Shown here: positions 36,727 through 46,266 of the stretch, in pieces
How positions within the stretch are numbered: position 1 is the first letter of the stretch
Layout: every line of letters starts with the position of its first letter
NCBI RefSeq assembly: GCF_008086615.1
Contig: NZ_RXYB01000002.1
Span: 124,001-188,000 of the forward strand
Direction: 5' to 3'
Source of the DNA: Acetobacterium tundrae
GTDB lineage: Bacteria > Bacillota > Clostridia > Eubacteriales > Eubacteriaceae
DNA length: 64,000 nt
The notes under the pieces: model-generated
Databases searched by the model: none
What the model saw: only the letters and a program-made list of their open reading frames with translations
What the model was told of the DNA's origin: nothing
Translations under genes and position numbers: made by a program

Positions 36727-37722
36727 TTGAATATATTTTTAGATGCGATGGGCGGAGACAATGCCCCCTATGAAATTGTCAAGGGTGCCGTTGATGCAGT
36801 TAAAGAATATGACGTAACGCTTACCCTTGTGGGGCGAAGGTCAGTCATCGAAGACGAGCTTTCAAAATACGACTACCCTAAAGACAAAATAGAAATTCTA
36901 CCTGCTGAAACGGTTATTGAAAACAGCGAAGAGCCGGCAATGGCCATTCGCCGTAAACCTGATTCGTCCCTGGTGGTAGCCCTTGAAGAAATGAAAACGC
37001 GTGAAAATGCCGTGCTTATTTCAGCCGGCAGCACCGGAGCGCTCCTATCGGGGGGGCTTTTAAAACTGGGACGCATTAAAGGAATCAAACGACCAGCCCT
37101 GGCAGCGACAATCCCCAAGAATGATGGTGTGTTTTTACTCATTGATACGGGAGCAAATGCAGACTGCAAACCCGAATATTTGGAACAGTTTGCACAATTG
37201 GGGAAAATTTATTCAGAAAATGTTTTAGGAAAAATAAATCCTGGCATTGGTCTTATTAATATCGGTGCAGAAGCAAAAAAAGGAAACACCCTTGTAAAAG
37301 CGGCTTATGAGCTACTGGAGGCTGGAGACTTTAATTTTTTGGGCAATGTTGAAGCGCGCGATATCATGGAAACAAAGGCCGATGTTTTAGTGTGTGATGG
37401 ATTTACTGGGAATGTTGTCCTAAAGCTAACAGAAGGAACGGCTGATTTTATCCTTAAGGGAATCAAGAAATCAATCTTGAGCAGTACCAAAGGAAAAATT
37501 GGTGGCATGTTGATTAAAGACAACTTAAAAAACTTTAAAAAACAGTTTGATTATGCAGAGTATGGCGGAGCACCCTTTTTAGGTGTGAACGGCGGCATCA
37601 TTAAAGCCCATGGAAGCAGTGATGCATATGCCATCAAAAATGCTATCCGCCAAAGCATTAAATTTGTTGAAAATGATGTTTTGAAAAAAATATCGGAAAA
37701 TGCTAAAAAAATGGAGGCGTAA
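36727..37722 (+). CDS. plsX: Phosphate acyltransferase PlsX
   Basis: 331 residues. Makes acyl phosphate from acyl-ACP for the first step of phospholipid synthesis. Start IFLDAMGGDNAPYEIVKGA and later SAGSTGALLSGGLL, LIDTGANADCKPEYL and VCDGFTGNVVLKLTEG are typical. The start codon is TTG 36727, preceded by AAAGGAGAGGG. A weak promoter-like pair (TTGGCT, 17 bases, GACAAT) sits in the rpmF-plsX gap. acpP starts 3 bases after its stop. fapR and the fab genes are not next to it. Confidence 0.95.
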   Translation: MNIFLDAMGGDNAPYEIVKGAVDAVKEYDVTLTLVGRRSVIEDELSKYDYPKDKIEILPAETVIENSEEPAMAIRRKPDSSLVVALEEMKTRENAVLISAGSTGALLSGGLLKLGRIKGIKRPALAATIPKNDGVFLLIDTGANADCKPEYLEQFAQLGKIYSENVLGKINPGIGLINIGAEAKKGNTLVKAAYELLEAGDFNFLGNVEARDIMETKADVLVCDGFTGNVVLKLTEGTADFILKGIKKSILSSTKGKIGGMLIKDNLKNFKKQFDYAEYGGAPFLGVNGGIIKAHGSSDAYAIKNAIRQSIKFVENDVLKKISENAKKMEA

Positions 37723-37725
37723 ATC

Positions 37726-37950
37726 ATGGATGAACGATTTTTAAAAGTGACTGCAATTATTTCGGAACAGCTTGATGTTGATATTGAAAAAATTACTCTT
37801 GAAACCTCACTCATTGATGATCTGGAAGCAGATTCACTAGATATTGTTGAGCTGATCATGGCGTTTGAAGATGAATTTGGAACGAAAGTTGCTGACGATG
37901 CGCTGGAAGATATTCACACGGTTGAGGATATCCTTAATGCCATTTCATAA
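37726..37950 (+). CDS. acpP: Acyl carrier protein
   Basis: 74 residues, acidic four-helix protein that carries growing acyl chains on a phosphopantetheine arm. The attachment serine is Ser37 in DLEADSLDIVEL. GGAGG overlaps the end of plsX and serves ATG 37726. The gene pair plsX-acpP supplies acyl-ACP and its user together. A repeat with a hairpin follows before rnc. Confidence 0.96.
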   Translation: MDERFLKVTAIISEQLDVDIEKITLETSLIDDLEADSLDIVELIMAFEDEFGTKVADDALEDIHTVEDILNAIS

Positions 37951-37959
37951 AAAAGCTGC

Positions 37960-38060
37960 AAGAAACACGCAACCTGAGTTTCGTTGTGGTTCATGGGCGG
38001 TCGCCAAGTGTGTGTAAGATACCCATTTGGCGACTGTCTGCGAGTTAAGGAGAAACTTTA
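37960..38060 (+). repeat. Intergenic repeat, copy C (before rnc)
   Basis: A hairpin GGCGGTCGCCAA (37996-38007) / TTGGCGACTGTC (38027-38038) is followed by TGCGAGTTAAGGAGAAACTT. The stem shares GTCGCCAA with copy B. On the left, CAAGAAACACGCAA (37964-37977) is the reverse complement of the GTGTTTCTTG block of copy A. Confidence 0.45.
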
Positions 38061-38099
38061 GAGAGGCTGTTTCGAGTTATTGTTAAGGGGGGATACCAG

Positions 38100-38771
38100 A
38101 TGACAATAGAAAAAAAAATTGGCTATGTTTTTAAAAAAAGAGAACTGCTGAAAATCGCTTTAACACATAGTTCACATTCAGGGAATACGACAAATAATGA
38201 GCGTCTCGAATTCTTGGGGGATGCAGTATTGGAACTGATTATCAGTGAGTATTTATTTATATCTCACAAATTATCTGAGGGTAAAATGACGAAAATCCGT
38301 TCCAATATTGTATGTGCCGAGTCTCTTTCAAAGGCTGCTTGCGAACTCGAATTAGGGGAACATATATTTTTGGGAAAAGGTGAAATTGTAACCGGGGGAA
38401 GACATCGCAAATCAAATCTTGCTAATGCCTTTGAAGCCCTGATTGGTGCGGTTTTTTTGGATAGCGATTTTGAAACGACGAAGGAAGTAGTCCTGCGGCT
38501 GCTGGAAAACAACATTCATCTGGCATTAAGTGGTGCGTTGGTAAAAGATTATAAAACAGAACTTCAGGAATATATTCAAAAAAACAACGATAATGTAATT
38601 GAATATACCTTGGACAGATCCGATGGGCCGGAACATAATAAAACCTTTTATATCAATTTGATTTTTAATGGGGAATCTGTCAGTCAGGGAATTGGAAAAA
38701 GCAAAAAAGAAGGCGAGCAGAACGCTGCCAAAAAATACCTGCTAGAAGTAAAGACGATTCAAGAAAAATAA
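38100..38771 (+). CDS. rnc: Ribonuclease III
   Basis: 223 residues. Double-strand-specific endoribonuclease for rRNA, scRNA and mRNA processing. The RNase III signature NNERLEFLGDAVLELIISEYL is present with the second acidic patch in NAFEALIGAVFLDSDF; the C-terminal dsRNA-binding domain (DYKTELQEYIQKN ... GIGKSKKEGEQNAAKKYLLE) is complete. AAGGGGGG precedes ATG 38100. Followed by smc, as in Bacillus and Clostridium. Confidence 0.97.
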   Translation: MTIEKKIGYVFKKRELLKIALTHSSHSGNTTNNERLEFLGDAVLELIISEYLFISHKLSEGKMTKIRSNIVCAESLSKAACELELGEHIFLGKGEIVTGGRHRKSNLANAFEALIGAVFLDSDFETTKEVVLRLLENNIHLALSGALVKDYKTELQEYIQKNNDNVIEYTLDRSDGPEHNKTFYINLIFNGESVSQGIGKSKKEGEQNAAKKYLLEVKTIQEK

Positions 38772-38818
38772 TTAAGTTGACTTTCGCAGACAAGATCGGG
38801 AGGAATTGAGGTGAAGGC

Positions 38819-41800
38819 TTGTATTTAAAAAAATTGCGATTATCGGGGTTTAAATCATTTGCTGACCCGGTCACCTTTGAGTTTTCAAAGGGTATCTCAG
38901 CGATTGTGGGCCCTAACGGCAGCGGGAAAAGTAATATTACCGATGCGATTAAATGGGTGCTGGGTGAGCAAAGCATTAAATCCCTGCGGGGAAAAAAAAT
39001 GGAAGATGTTATCTTCTCAGGTACAGAAAAAAAACAAGCCTCCGGCTATGCCGAGGTTGTTTTGGTTTTGGACAATAAAGACGACGCTCTGGAAAATTAT
39101 CCGCAAGAAGTGGCGATTTCAAGAAAATTGTATCGAACCGGGGAAAGTGATTATGCGATAAACAAGAAGAGCTGTAAGCTCAAAGAGGTTCAGCGCCTTT
39201 TTATGGATACCGGTTTAGGTAAAAATGGTTATTCTCTGATCAGTCAAGGTGGAATTGAAAGCATAATCGCCAGTTCACCCGCTGAACTTAGAAATATTTT
39301 CGAAGAAGCGGTTGGTATTGTCTCCTATAAAACGAAAAAAAACGAAGCCGAAAAGAAACTCGAGCAAACCCAGGGCCACTTAGACCGTTTGCGGGATATT
39401 ATGATGGAAATAGAAAAACAACTGGGCCCCTTAAAAAATCAGTCCCGCAAAGCAAAGAGTTGGCTGATTCTTCATGAAGAGCTAAAAACAGTGGACTTGG
39501 TCGTTTTTCACGCCAAGATGAGTGTCGCGCTCAAGGACCTTGAAAATCTAAAAAACAAACTGGCGCTTCAAATAAAACAGTGTGAATCGGCTGAAAAAAC
39601 AATTGTCGAAAAAGATGCCTGGTATCAGAAGCTAACCATCGAAAATCGTGAATTGGATTTATTAGGGGATAATGAGAAAAAAAGCCTTGCCACGATAAAG
39701 GGTGACTTTGATGGTGTTCAGCGAGAAGAGATTCGCTGTAAAAGTCAGTTGGAAGCGAATGAGATCACCCAGGAACGCTTGAAAGCTGAATGGAGGACCC
39801 TTCTTTCCCGAATAAACGCCACCCAGGAAAGAATAAAAGGGGTCGAAACAGAAAAAGAAACCCTAGCTCAGAATTTAAAAAAACATCAAGTGCATCATGA
39901 AAAACTCGAGCATTCCTTTAATGAGCTGATTTTAGCAGAACAGCGAGAAAAGGATCGGGTCAAAGCTCAGCAAACGGCGGTTTTAAATCATCAATCAACC
40001 TGTGACAGTCTTGAGGAAAAACGCCTGGAGCTGCGGTCCGGCATTCAGGAAATAAAAACAGAAGCGGTTTTTGTAAAAAATCGTTTAGTGGAATCAAGTG
40101 AAAGCAAAGCGCTTTTACTAAAGGACCTTAAAAGTGTAAAAGAAAATATTAATACGCTAATTGAAGAGATTAAACAGCGACAGGAAGCCTATAAAAACCT
40201 TCAGATTGATTACAATCAAGAAGTCGAGGGCCAAAAAAATCGTTTAAATCAAGAACACCTTATCGCCAACAACTTAAAGGTTAATGCCTCAAAGGTGGAG
40301 TACTTAAAAAACATCCAAAAAAATTATCAGGATTACTTTCCCACCATTCGAAAGTTAATGACCTCAGAAAAAATGCTGGGACCGGTTATCCATGAAGTAT
40401 ATGGTCCGGTCGGGGAACTGATTTCCACGGATTCCCGCTATCTCCAGGCGATTGATATCGCTTTAGGTGCCAAAAGTCAAAACATTGTCGTCGCCAGTGT
40501 GAAAGTGGCCAGCAATTGCATTGACCTGCTGAAAAAAGAACGCCTGGGACGGGCGACATTTTTACCTTTGGATAACCTGCGATATAGTTCCATTGACGAA
40601 AGAACCAGGCAGACGCTTCAAAACCTGCCCGGTGTTGAAGGGATTGCCAGTGAGCTGGTTAAAACAGCGGTTGTCTATCAAAAAGCCATTGATAGTTTGT
40701 TAGGCCGAATCATTGTCGCGAAAGACTTTTCGGCAGGAAAAGATATTCAAAAAAAACTTGCTTCCAAATTTACCATTGTCACCTTGGAAGGGGAAATCTT
40801 CTATCCCGGCGGGGCTATTGTCGGGGGACAAAGCAAGGACAATCGGCAATCACCACTTTCAAAAAAAATAGAAATAGCAAACCTGGAAAAAGAAATGGCA
40901 GAACAGGAAAAAGCTTTGAATGCCATCAAGAAGCAAGCAGAAGACAAGCAACGATCCGTGACAAAAAAGGCGGAAGAATTGAAAACACTTGAAAATCAGT
41001 TCAATCTTTGCAAACAGACCCTGTGGGAAAAAAACAAGATGGCTGAAGATTTAACTAAGAAAAATACCGAAACGACTCGATCCATCAGTGAGATGGAAGA
41101 AAAAACACAGCTTTTTGCGCAGCATCTTCAGCGACAAGAGGCTGAATTAGAAAATACCGAAAAAGCCTATAACGACGTCAAAGAGCTTACCAAAGGGCCG
41201 GAAGCCGATGAGAATTCGGAGGAAATCCGGTCCCGCCTGGATACCTTTCGTTCAAAAATATCGGCAAGTCAATTAGCGATTACTCAGATAAAAGGTGAAA
41301 TGGCCGGTTTGGACCAGCAGCTGCACTTGATCCATGAGCAGTTAACCCAACAAACCGATCAAAAAAATTCATTAGCAGAAGAAATGAAAAGTTACGAGCA
41401 GGGCAATGAGGAACTGTTACAAAAACAAAAAAATCTGGCGGATGAGTCGATCCGACTGAGAAAAGCGATCGAATCGCGTCGGGACAAAAACAAAACCGCG
41501 GTGGAGCAGCAAAAAAACAATGCGCGGCGATTAGAGACCCTTCAAGAAGAAATTAAAAACGACAACCATCAGCTGATCATCAATAATGATGAAAAAAATA
41601 CATTAACCACCCAGATTAATGGTCTGCAAATCCAGATCAGCAACTGGGAAGACAACATCTATAAAAGCTATGAGATGAACTATTTAATGGTCGAGGATGC
41701 CTATCATCAGTTGGCGGCAACTCAACAGCTGGATGAACTGGATTTATCAGAAGAGCGGCAACGCCTCCTCAAAGGAAAAATTGTCGCCCTGGGAAATGTG

Positions 41801-42391
41801 AATTTAAATGCCATTGATGAATACGAAGAAATATTGACCCGGCATGATTTCATGAAAAAACAGCTGGATGATTTGATTGAAGCAAAAAGTGAAATTTTAG
41901 ATATCATTAATACTTTGTATGATGCCATGACCGAACAGTTTAAGAATAACTTTATTAAACTTCAGGAAAATTTCACCCGGATTTTCAGTATTCTGTTCGA
42001 AGGGGGACGGGCATACTTAGAGTTCACCGATCCAACCAATATTTTGGAAGGCGGCATCGAATTGGTGGCGCAACCGCCGGGAAAACGGCTGCGGCATATA
42101 TCGCTGCTCTCAGGCGGCGAAAAATCAATGGTGGCGATATCCCTGCTCTTTTCTTTTTTGGAAATCAATCCCTCGCCGTTTTGTGTGATTGATGAGGTGG
42201 ATGCGGCTCTCGATGATCGTAACATTTATCGTTACACAAATTATTTAGAGAAAATATCGGAGCACAATCAGTTTATTGTCATTACCCATCGGCGCACAAC
42301 CTTGGAGGTCTGCGATAATCTTTATGGCGTTTCGATGTCGCGAGATGGAGCGTCGCAATTAGTATCGGTGCGACTCACGGATTATGTCTAA
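38819..42391 (+). CDS. smc: Chromosome partition protein SMC
   Basis: 1190 residues. ATPase core of the condensin complex that organises and separates chromosomes. N-terminal YLKKLRLSGFKSFADPV and Walker A VGPNGSGKSNITDAIKWVLGEQS; long coiled coils about residues 170-500 and 680-1000 around the hinge (GPVGELISTDSRYLQAIDIALG region); C-terminal signature ISLLSGGEKSMVAISLLFS and Walker B CVIDEVDAALDD. The start is TTG 38819 behind a GAGGTGAAGG stretch. The partners scpA and scpB are elsewhere. Confidence 0.97.
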   Translation: MYLKKLRLSGFKSFADPVTFEFSKGISAIVGPNGSGKSNITDAIKWVLGEQSIKSLRGKKMEDVIFSGTEKKQASGYAEVVLVLDNKDDALENYPQEVAISRKLYRTGESDYAINKKSCKLKEVQRLFMDTGLGKNGYSLISQGGIESIIASSPAELRNIFEEAVGIVSYKTKKNEAEKKLEQTQGHLDRLRDIMMEIEKQLGPLKNQSRKAKSWLILHEELKTVDLVVFHAKMSVALKDLENLKNKLALQIKQCESAEKTIVEKDAWYQKLTIENRELDLLGDNEKKSLATIKGDFDGVQREEIRCKSQLEANEITQERLKAEWRTLLSRINATQERIKGVETEKETLAQNLKKHQVHHEKLEHSFNELILAEQREKDRVKAQQTAVLNHQSTCDSLEEKRLELRSGIQEIKTEAVFVKNRLVESSESKALLLKDLKSVKENINTLIEEIKQRQEAYKNLQIDYNQEVEGQKNRLNQEHLIANNLKVNASKVEYLKNIQKNYQDYFPTIRKLMTSEKMLGPVIHEVYGPVGELISTDSRYLQAIDIALGAKSQNIVVASVKVASNCIDLLKKERLGRATFLPLDNLRYSSIDERTRQTLQNLPGVEGIASELVKTAVVYQKAIDSLLGRIIVAKDFSAGKDIQKKLASKFTIVTLEGEIFYPGGAIVGGQSKDNRQSPLSKKIEIANLEKEMAEQEKALNAIKKQAEDKQRSVTKKAEELKTLENQFNLCKQTLWEKNKMAEDLTKKNTETTRSISEMEEKTQLFAQHLQRQEAELENTEKAYNDVKELTKGPEADENSEEIRSRLDTFRSKISASQLAITQIKGEMAGLDQQLHLIHEQLTQQTDQKNSLAEEMKSYEQGNEELLQKQKNLADESIRLRKAIESRRDKNKTAVEQQKNNARRLETLQEEIKNDNHQLIINNDEKNTLTTQINGLQIQISNWEDNIYKSYEMNYLMVEDAYHQLAATQQLDELDLSEERQRLLKGKIVALGNVNLNAIDEYEEILTRHDFMKKQLDDLIEAKSEILDIINTLYDAMTEQFKNNFIKLQENFTRIFSILFEGGRAYLEFTDPTNILEGGIELVAQPPGKRLRHISLLSGGEKSMVAISLLFSFLEINPSPFCVIDEVDAALDDRNIYRYTNYLEKISEHNQFIVITHRRTTLEVCDNLYGVSMSRDGASQLVSVRLTDYV

Positions 42392-42430
42392 AATCAAAGG
42401 TAAATAAAACGATAACCAAAGGAGGCTAAA

Positions 42431-43333
42431 ATGGAATTAAGTTTATACGAACGGATGCGTAACCGCCTAGTTAAAACAAAGGATAATTTTAAAGAGAAAA
42501 TAGAAAATGTCATGTATATGGGCAGTTTTGACGATGATTTTTTTGATGAGTTAGAAGAAACACTGATTCTTTCGGATTTAGGGGCTCAAACATCGGTAAA
42601 AATCACGGAAGCTCTGCGGAAAAAAATCAAAGAGACCCACTCTAAAAGTAAAGAAGAGGTGATGGGTTTCTTGAAAGAAATTCTTATCGAGATGGTTCAA
42701 GTGGAGGCGGTCAAACCCCAGGATCCAACGATTATGTTGGTGGTAGGGGTCAATGGCGTGGGAAAAACAACCACCATTGCCAAGCTGGCCAGCCGTTACA
42801 AAAGCCAGGGAAAAAAAGTGGTTATTGCCGCGGCGGATACCTTTAGAGCAGCGGCTGCTGAACAGTTGGATGAGTGGGCACAGCGGGTTGGCGTGGATAT
42901 TGTCAAAAGTACCACCGGTGCGGACCCCGGAGCCGTGGTTTTTGATGCCATTGGCGCGGCCAAAGCACGAAATGCGGATATCTTATTATGTGATACTGCC
43001 GGTCGGCTGCATAACAAGGTAAATCTCATGAACGAGCTTCAAAAGATAAGCCGGATCATTATTCGGGAAGGGGAAGGGTTCACCATTCATAATCTGATGA
43101 TATTGGATGCCACAACCGGCCAAAATGCCATCAATCAGGCTAAGGTCTTCCACGAATGCGTCGATATCAGCGGCATCATCCTAACCAAACTGGATGGAAC
43201 AGCCAAAGGCGGGATTGCCATTTCGATTATCGACGAAATGCAAATTCCGATTGAATATGTCGGAATTGGAGAAAAATCCGAGGATCTCATTGACTTTGAT
43301 CCGAAAAAATTTGTTGATCTCTTATTTGAATAA
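42431..43333 (+). CDS. ftsY: Signal recognition particle receptor FtsY
   Basis: 300 residues: only the NG domain, without the long acidic A domain of E. coli FtsY, as in many Firmicutes. It docks SRP-ribosome complexes at the membrane. G1 VVGVNGVGKTTTIAKLA, DTFRAAAAEQL, DTAGRLHNKVNLM (G3) and LTKLDGTAKGG (G4) are seen. AAAGGAGG precedes ATG 42431. smc-ftsY-ylxM-ffh is a conserved block. Confidence 0.97.
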   Translation: MELSLYERMRNRLVKTKDNFKEKIENVMYMGSFDDDFFDELEETLILSDLGAQTSVKITEALRKKIKETHSKSKEEVMGFLKEILIEMVQVEAVKPQDPTIMLVVGVNGVGKTTTIAKLASRYKSQGKKVVIAAADTFRAAAAEQLDEWAQRVGVDIVKSTTGADPGAVVFDAIGAAKARNADILLCDTAGRLHNKVNLMNELQKISRIIIREGEGFTIHNLMILDATTGQNAINQAKVFHECVDISGIILTKLDGTAKGGIAISIIDEMQIPIEYVGIGEKSEDLIDFDPKKFVDLLFE

Positions 43334-43337
43334 ATGC

Positions 43338-43366
43338 TTGACATTTCCCCCGCCAGGACTTACAAT
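43338..43366 (+). promoter_or_regulatory. Promoter of ylxM-ffh
   Basis: TTGACA (43338-43343), 17-base spacer, TACAAT (43361-43366). Just after the ftsY stop, giving ylxM-ffh its own start. Confidence 0.75.
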
Positions 43367-43413
43367 AATTAAGTCGTCAAGTAAAATTCCTTTACGATTT
43401 AACGAAGGTGCAT

Positions 43414-43770
43414 ATGGAAAAGAAAGTCGGAGAACAGTATTTATTTGATTTTTATGGTGAGTTGTTAACGCAAAAGCAGAAGCAGATTTTAGAGTACTAT
43501 TATGATGATGATTATAGTCTGGCCGAAATTGCCGAGGTCATGTCGGTGACCCGACAAGGAATATTTGATGTTATTAAACGCTCTAAAGCCATGATGCAAG
43601 TTTATGAAGAAAAACTTGGACTTATCAATAAATTTTTGAAATCGCAAATTCTTCTGGAGAAAATCCAAAAGGATTTATCGGGTTTGGCAGATCGCGAAAG
43701 AGATGATACGCTAAAATCCGAATTGATGGTGGTAGTTGAAAAACTGAAAAAAGTCAGTGAGGAAAACTAA
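43414..43770 (+). CDS. ylxM: YlxM helix-turn-helix protein of the SRP operon
   Basis: 118 residues. UPF0122/YlxM proteins have a sigma-70 region 4-like helix-turn-helix and lie next to ffh in Firmicutes; in streptococci YlxM modulates SRP GTPase activity. Visible: LLTQKQKQILEYYYDDDYSLAEIAEVMSVTRQGIFDVIKRS. I chose ATG 43414 behind GAAGG; a GTG at 43408 is within that site. Followed by ffh after 9 bases. Confidence 0.93.
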   Translation: MEKKVGEQYLFDFYGELLTQKQKQILEYYYDDDYSLAEIAEVMSVTRQGIFDVIKRSKAMMQVYEEKLGLINKFLKSQILLEKIQKDLSGLADRERDDTLKSELMVVVEKLKKVSEEN

Positions 43771-43779
43771 GGGTGACAC

Positions 43780-45120
43780 ATGATCTTTGAAGGATTAAAC
43801 GAAAAATTTCAAAATATATTTTCCCAGCTTAAACGCAAAGGCAAGCTTAATGAAAAAGACATCCAGGAAGTCAGCCGCGAGATTAAACTTGCACTTTTAG
43901 AAGCGGATGTCAACTTTAAGGTTGTTAAGCAGTTTACAAAGAATATCAGCGAACGTGCCGTGGGCCAGGAGGTTTTGAACAGCCTGACGCCAGGACAACA
44001 GTTTATTAAGATTGTCAAGGATGAAATGACAACCCTTTTAGGCGGCGAAATTGAACGGATGGATTTTGTCGACGGACGCCGGAATGTCTTTATGCTGGTC
44101 GGTTTACAAGGTGCCGGAAAGACAACGACAGCGGGTAAGTTAGCTAATTTACTGCGTAAAGAAAAAAAATTCAAACCTTTGCTGGTTGCCTGTGATGTAT
44201 ATCGTCCAGCGGCAATCAAACAACTTGAAATTTTAGGTGAAGAATTAAATATCGATGTCTATTCAGAACATGATGTCAAAGACCCGGTGGGCATTGCCAA
44301 ACGGGGGCTTCAAAAGGCCGTGGCTGGACAGTATGACCTGGTAATTATGGATACCGCCGGCCGGCTGCAAATTGACGAAACGTTAATGGCAGAGTTGGTC
44401 AATATCAAGGAAGCCATTGAACCGACCGAAATTCTGCTAACCGTAGATGGAATGACCGGTCAGGAATCCGTGAATGTTGCCAATGAGTTTAATCGTCTTT
44501 TGAATATTTCCGGAGTCATTTTAACAAAACTCGATGGCGATACCCGAGGGGGGGCCGCCTTATCAATTACCTACACCATTGGTAAAGCCATTAAATATAT
44601 TGGTACCGGTGAGAAATTGACGGATATCGAGCTTTTTTATCCAGACCGAATGGCTTCTCGTATTTTGGGGATGGGGGATGTACTGTCCTTTATCGACAAA
44701 GCCCAGAACATGATGGATGAAGAAAAAGCCAAAAAATTAGAAGAAAAATTAAAAAACAATATTGACTTTGATCTCAATGATTTCTTGGACCAGATCAAAC
44801 AGATAGAGGATATGGGCTCCATCAGCAGTTTACTGGAAATGATGCCCGGCGCTAATAAAAAAGCGCTTAAAAATGTGGATTTGTCAGGGGCGGATACTAA
44901 ACGCACCGAAGCCATTATTTTGTCCATGACCAACGAAGAACGAAGCAAACCGGGGATCATTAATGCCGGCCGCAGAAAGCGTATCGCTTTAGGCAGCGGT
45001 ACCAAGGTTGCTGATGTCAATCGCTTATTAAAAGGTTTTGAACAGTCAAAGAAAATGATGAAACAAATGACCAATTCCAATATTTCGAAAAAAGGCCGCA
45101 TGAAGCTGCCTTTTATGTAA
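43780..45120 (+). CDS. ffh: Signal recognition particle protein Ffh
   Basis: 446 residues. GTPase that binds signal sequences and 4.5S/scRNA and targets nascent membrane proteins. NG domain: VGLQGAGKTTTAGKLA, CDVYRPAAIKQL, DTAGRLQIDE, LTKLDGDTRGGAAL. The M domain (after residue about 300) has the methionine-rich segments MISSLLEMMPG-like region and the C-terminal KKMMKQM. The scRNA gene itself is not in the window. Read from the promoter before ylxM. Confidence 0.97.
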   Translation: MIFEGLNEKFQNIFSQLKRKGKLNEKDIQEVSREIKLALLEADVNFKVVKQFTKNISERAVGQEVLNSLTPGQQFIKIVKDEMTTLLGGEIERMDFVDGRRNVFMLVGLQGAGKTTTAGKLANLLRKEKKFKPLLVACDVYRPAAIKQLEILGEELNIDVYSEHDVKDPVGIAKRGLQKAVAGQYDLVIMDTAGRLQIDETLMAELVNIKEAIEPTEILLTVDGMTGQESVNVANEFNRLLNISGVILTKLDGDTRGGAALSITYTIGKAIKYIGTGEKLTDIELFYPDRMASRILGMGDVLSFIDKAQNMMDEEKAKKLEEKLKNNIDFDLNDFLDQIKQIEDMGSISSLLEMMPGANKKALKNVDLSGADTKRTEAIILSMTNEERSKPGIINAGRRKRIALGSGTKVADVNRLLKGFEQSKKMMKQMTNSNISKKGRMKLPFM

Positions 45121-45183
45121 AAATTATGTTATCAAAGACGCTATGTCATTTAGATAAAGATGTTAAGAAAGGGGGAACAAAAC

Positions 45184-45429
45184 ATGGCAGTAAAAATTAG
45201 ATTGAAAAGAATGGGTAAAAAGAAAAAACCTTTTTATAGAATCGTTGTTGCAGATGTACGTGCACCACGTGATGGTAAGTTCATTGAAGAAATTGGATAC
45301 TATGATCCTTGTGTTGATCCTGCACTTGTAAAAGTTGATGCAGAGAAAGCCAAAGCATGGTTAGCTAATGGCGCAAAACCAACAGATACCGTTAAGTATT
45401 TATTAAAGAGAGAAAACGTAATCGAGTAG
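45184..45429 (+). CDS. rpsP: 30S ribosomal protein S16
   Basis: 81 residues, typical length. [39 protein letters not shown] and [13 protein letters not shown] are the family pattern. I chose ATG 45184 with AAGGGGG upstream; the longer frame from 45160 starts before this site. Followed 16 bases later by khpA; rpsP-khpA-rimM-trmD-rplS is a conserved block. Confidence 0.97.
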   Translation: MAVKIRLKRMGKKKKPFYRIVVADVRAPRDGKFIEEIGYYDPCVDPALVKVDAEKAKAWLANGAKPTDTVKYLLKRENVIE

Positions 45430-45445
45430 TATCAGGAGGTAAATG

Positions 45446-45676
45446 ATGAAAGAACTTGTAGAAATTATTGCTAAGTCTCTGGTTGATCACCCCGATGCCG
45501 TATTTGTTCAGGAAGTCGTAGGCGAACAATCCATTACATTGGAATTGAAAGTAGCTGATGACGATATGGGCAAGGTCATTGGAAAACAAGGGCGTATCGC
45601 AAAGGCAATTCGTACCGTCATAAAAGCCGCTGCCACGAAAGAAGATAAACGTGTCATGTTGGAGATTATTCAATAA
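45446..45676 (+). CDS. khpA: KH-domain RNA-binding protein KhpA
   Basis: 76 residues, one KH domain with the motif [18 protein letters not shown]. KhpA pairs with KhpB (Jag) and acts on RNAs linked to cell elongation and division in streptococci; in clostridia its targets are less known. AGGAGGT fits ATG 45446 best; an adjacent in-frame ATG at 45443 is too close. Ends the rpsP unit with a terminator. Confidence 0.93.
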   Translation: MKELVEIIAKSLVDHPDAVFVQEVVGEQSITLELKVADDDMGKVIGKQGRIAKAIRTVIKAAATKEDKRVMLEIIQ

Positions 45677-45685
45677 CAAGGCATT

Positions 45686-45710
45686 GGGCTGTGTATACAG
45701 CTCTTTTTTT
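45686..45710 (+). terminator. Terminator after khpA
   Basis: GGGCTGT (45686-45692) pairs with ACAGCTC (45697-45703, one GU pair), loop GTAT, then a T-run to 45710. Confidence 0.85.
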
Positions 45711-45711
45711 A

Positions 45712-45740
45712 TTCGCAAAGCGTGTTTTTGTTTATTTAAA
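45712..45740 (+). repeat. Intergenic repeat, partial copy E (before rimM)
   Basis: CGCAAAGCGTGTTTTTG (45714-45730) resembles the CGCAAACGTGTTTCTTG block of copy A. It ends about 14 bases before rimM; the hairpin part is absent. Confidence 0.35.
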
Positions 45741-45753
45741 TCAGGAGAAAGAT

Positions 45754-46266
45754 ATGAAAGATGATAGTTTGATAATTATTGGTCGAATCCTTGGTGCTCA
45801 CGGCATAAAGGGCGAGTTAAAGGTGCTGCCTTTAACGGACGATCCCGGCCGTTATTATGATTTAGAAGCCATTACTTTGTTAAATGGAAAAATTCAACAA
45901 GACTATGTCATCACCAACTGTCGTTTGCATAAAACAAATGTCCTTTTGTTTGTCGACGGAGTTGCAACCCGGAATGATGCTGAGGCATTGATTGGCAGAG
46001 AAGTAGGGATTCCCAGGGATCTGGCCGTGAAATTGCAAGAGGATGAATTTTTTATTGAAGAACTGCTCGGTTTGCCAGTTTACAACGAAGGCGCGCTTTT
46101 AGGAAAAATAACGGACGTGATGCAAGCCGGTGGGGTCGATGTATATACCATTACCGGAGGTCCAAAAACCTATTGTGTGCCAGCGCGAAAAATTTATTTC
46201 AAAGAGATCAATGTCAATGATCGCCGTATTGATGCGACGATTCCCCAGGAAATTCTGGAGCTATGA
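45754..46266 (+). CDS. rimM: Ribosome maturation factor RimM
   Basis: 170 residues. Helps assemble the 30S head by binding S19. IGRILGAHGIKGELKVLPLTDDP at the N-terminus and a C-terminal PRC barrel (EEFFIEELLGLPVYNE, GVDVYTI, VPARKIYFKEINV) are clear. ATG 45754 follows CAGGAGA; an earlier frame from 45691 runs through the terminator and repeat. Its stop overlaps the trmD start (ATGA). Confidence 0.95.
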   Translation: MKDDSLIIIGRILGAHGIKGELKVLPLTDDPGRYYDLEAITLLNGKIQQDYVITNCRLHKTNVLLFVDGVATRNDAEALIGREVGIPRDLAVKLQEDEFFIEELLGLPVYNEGALLGKITDVMQAGGVDVYTITGGPKTYCVPARKIYFKEINVNDRRIDATIPQEILEL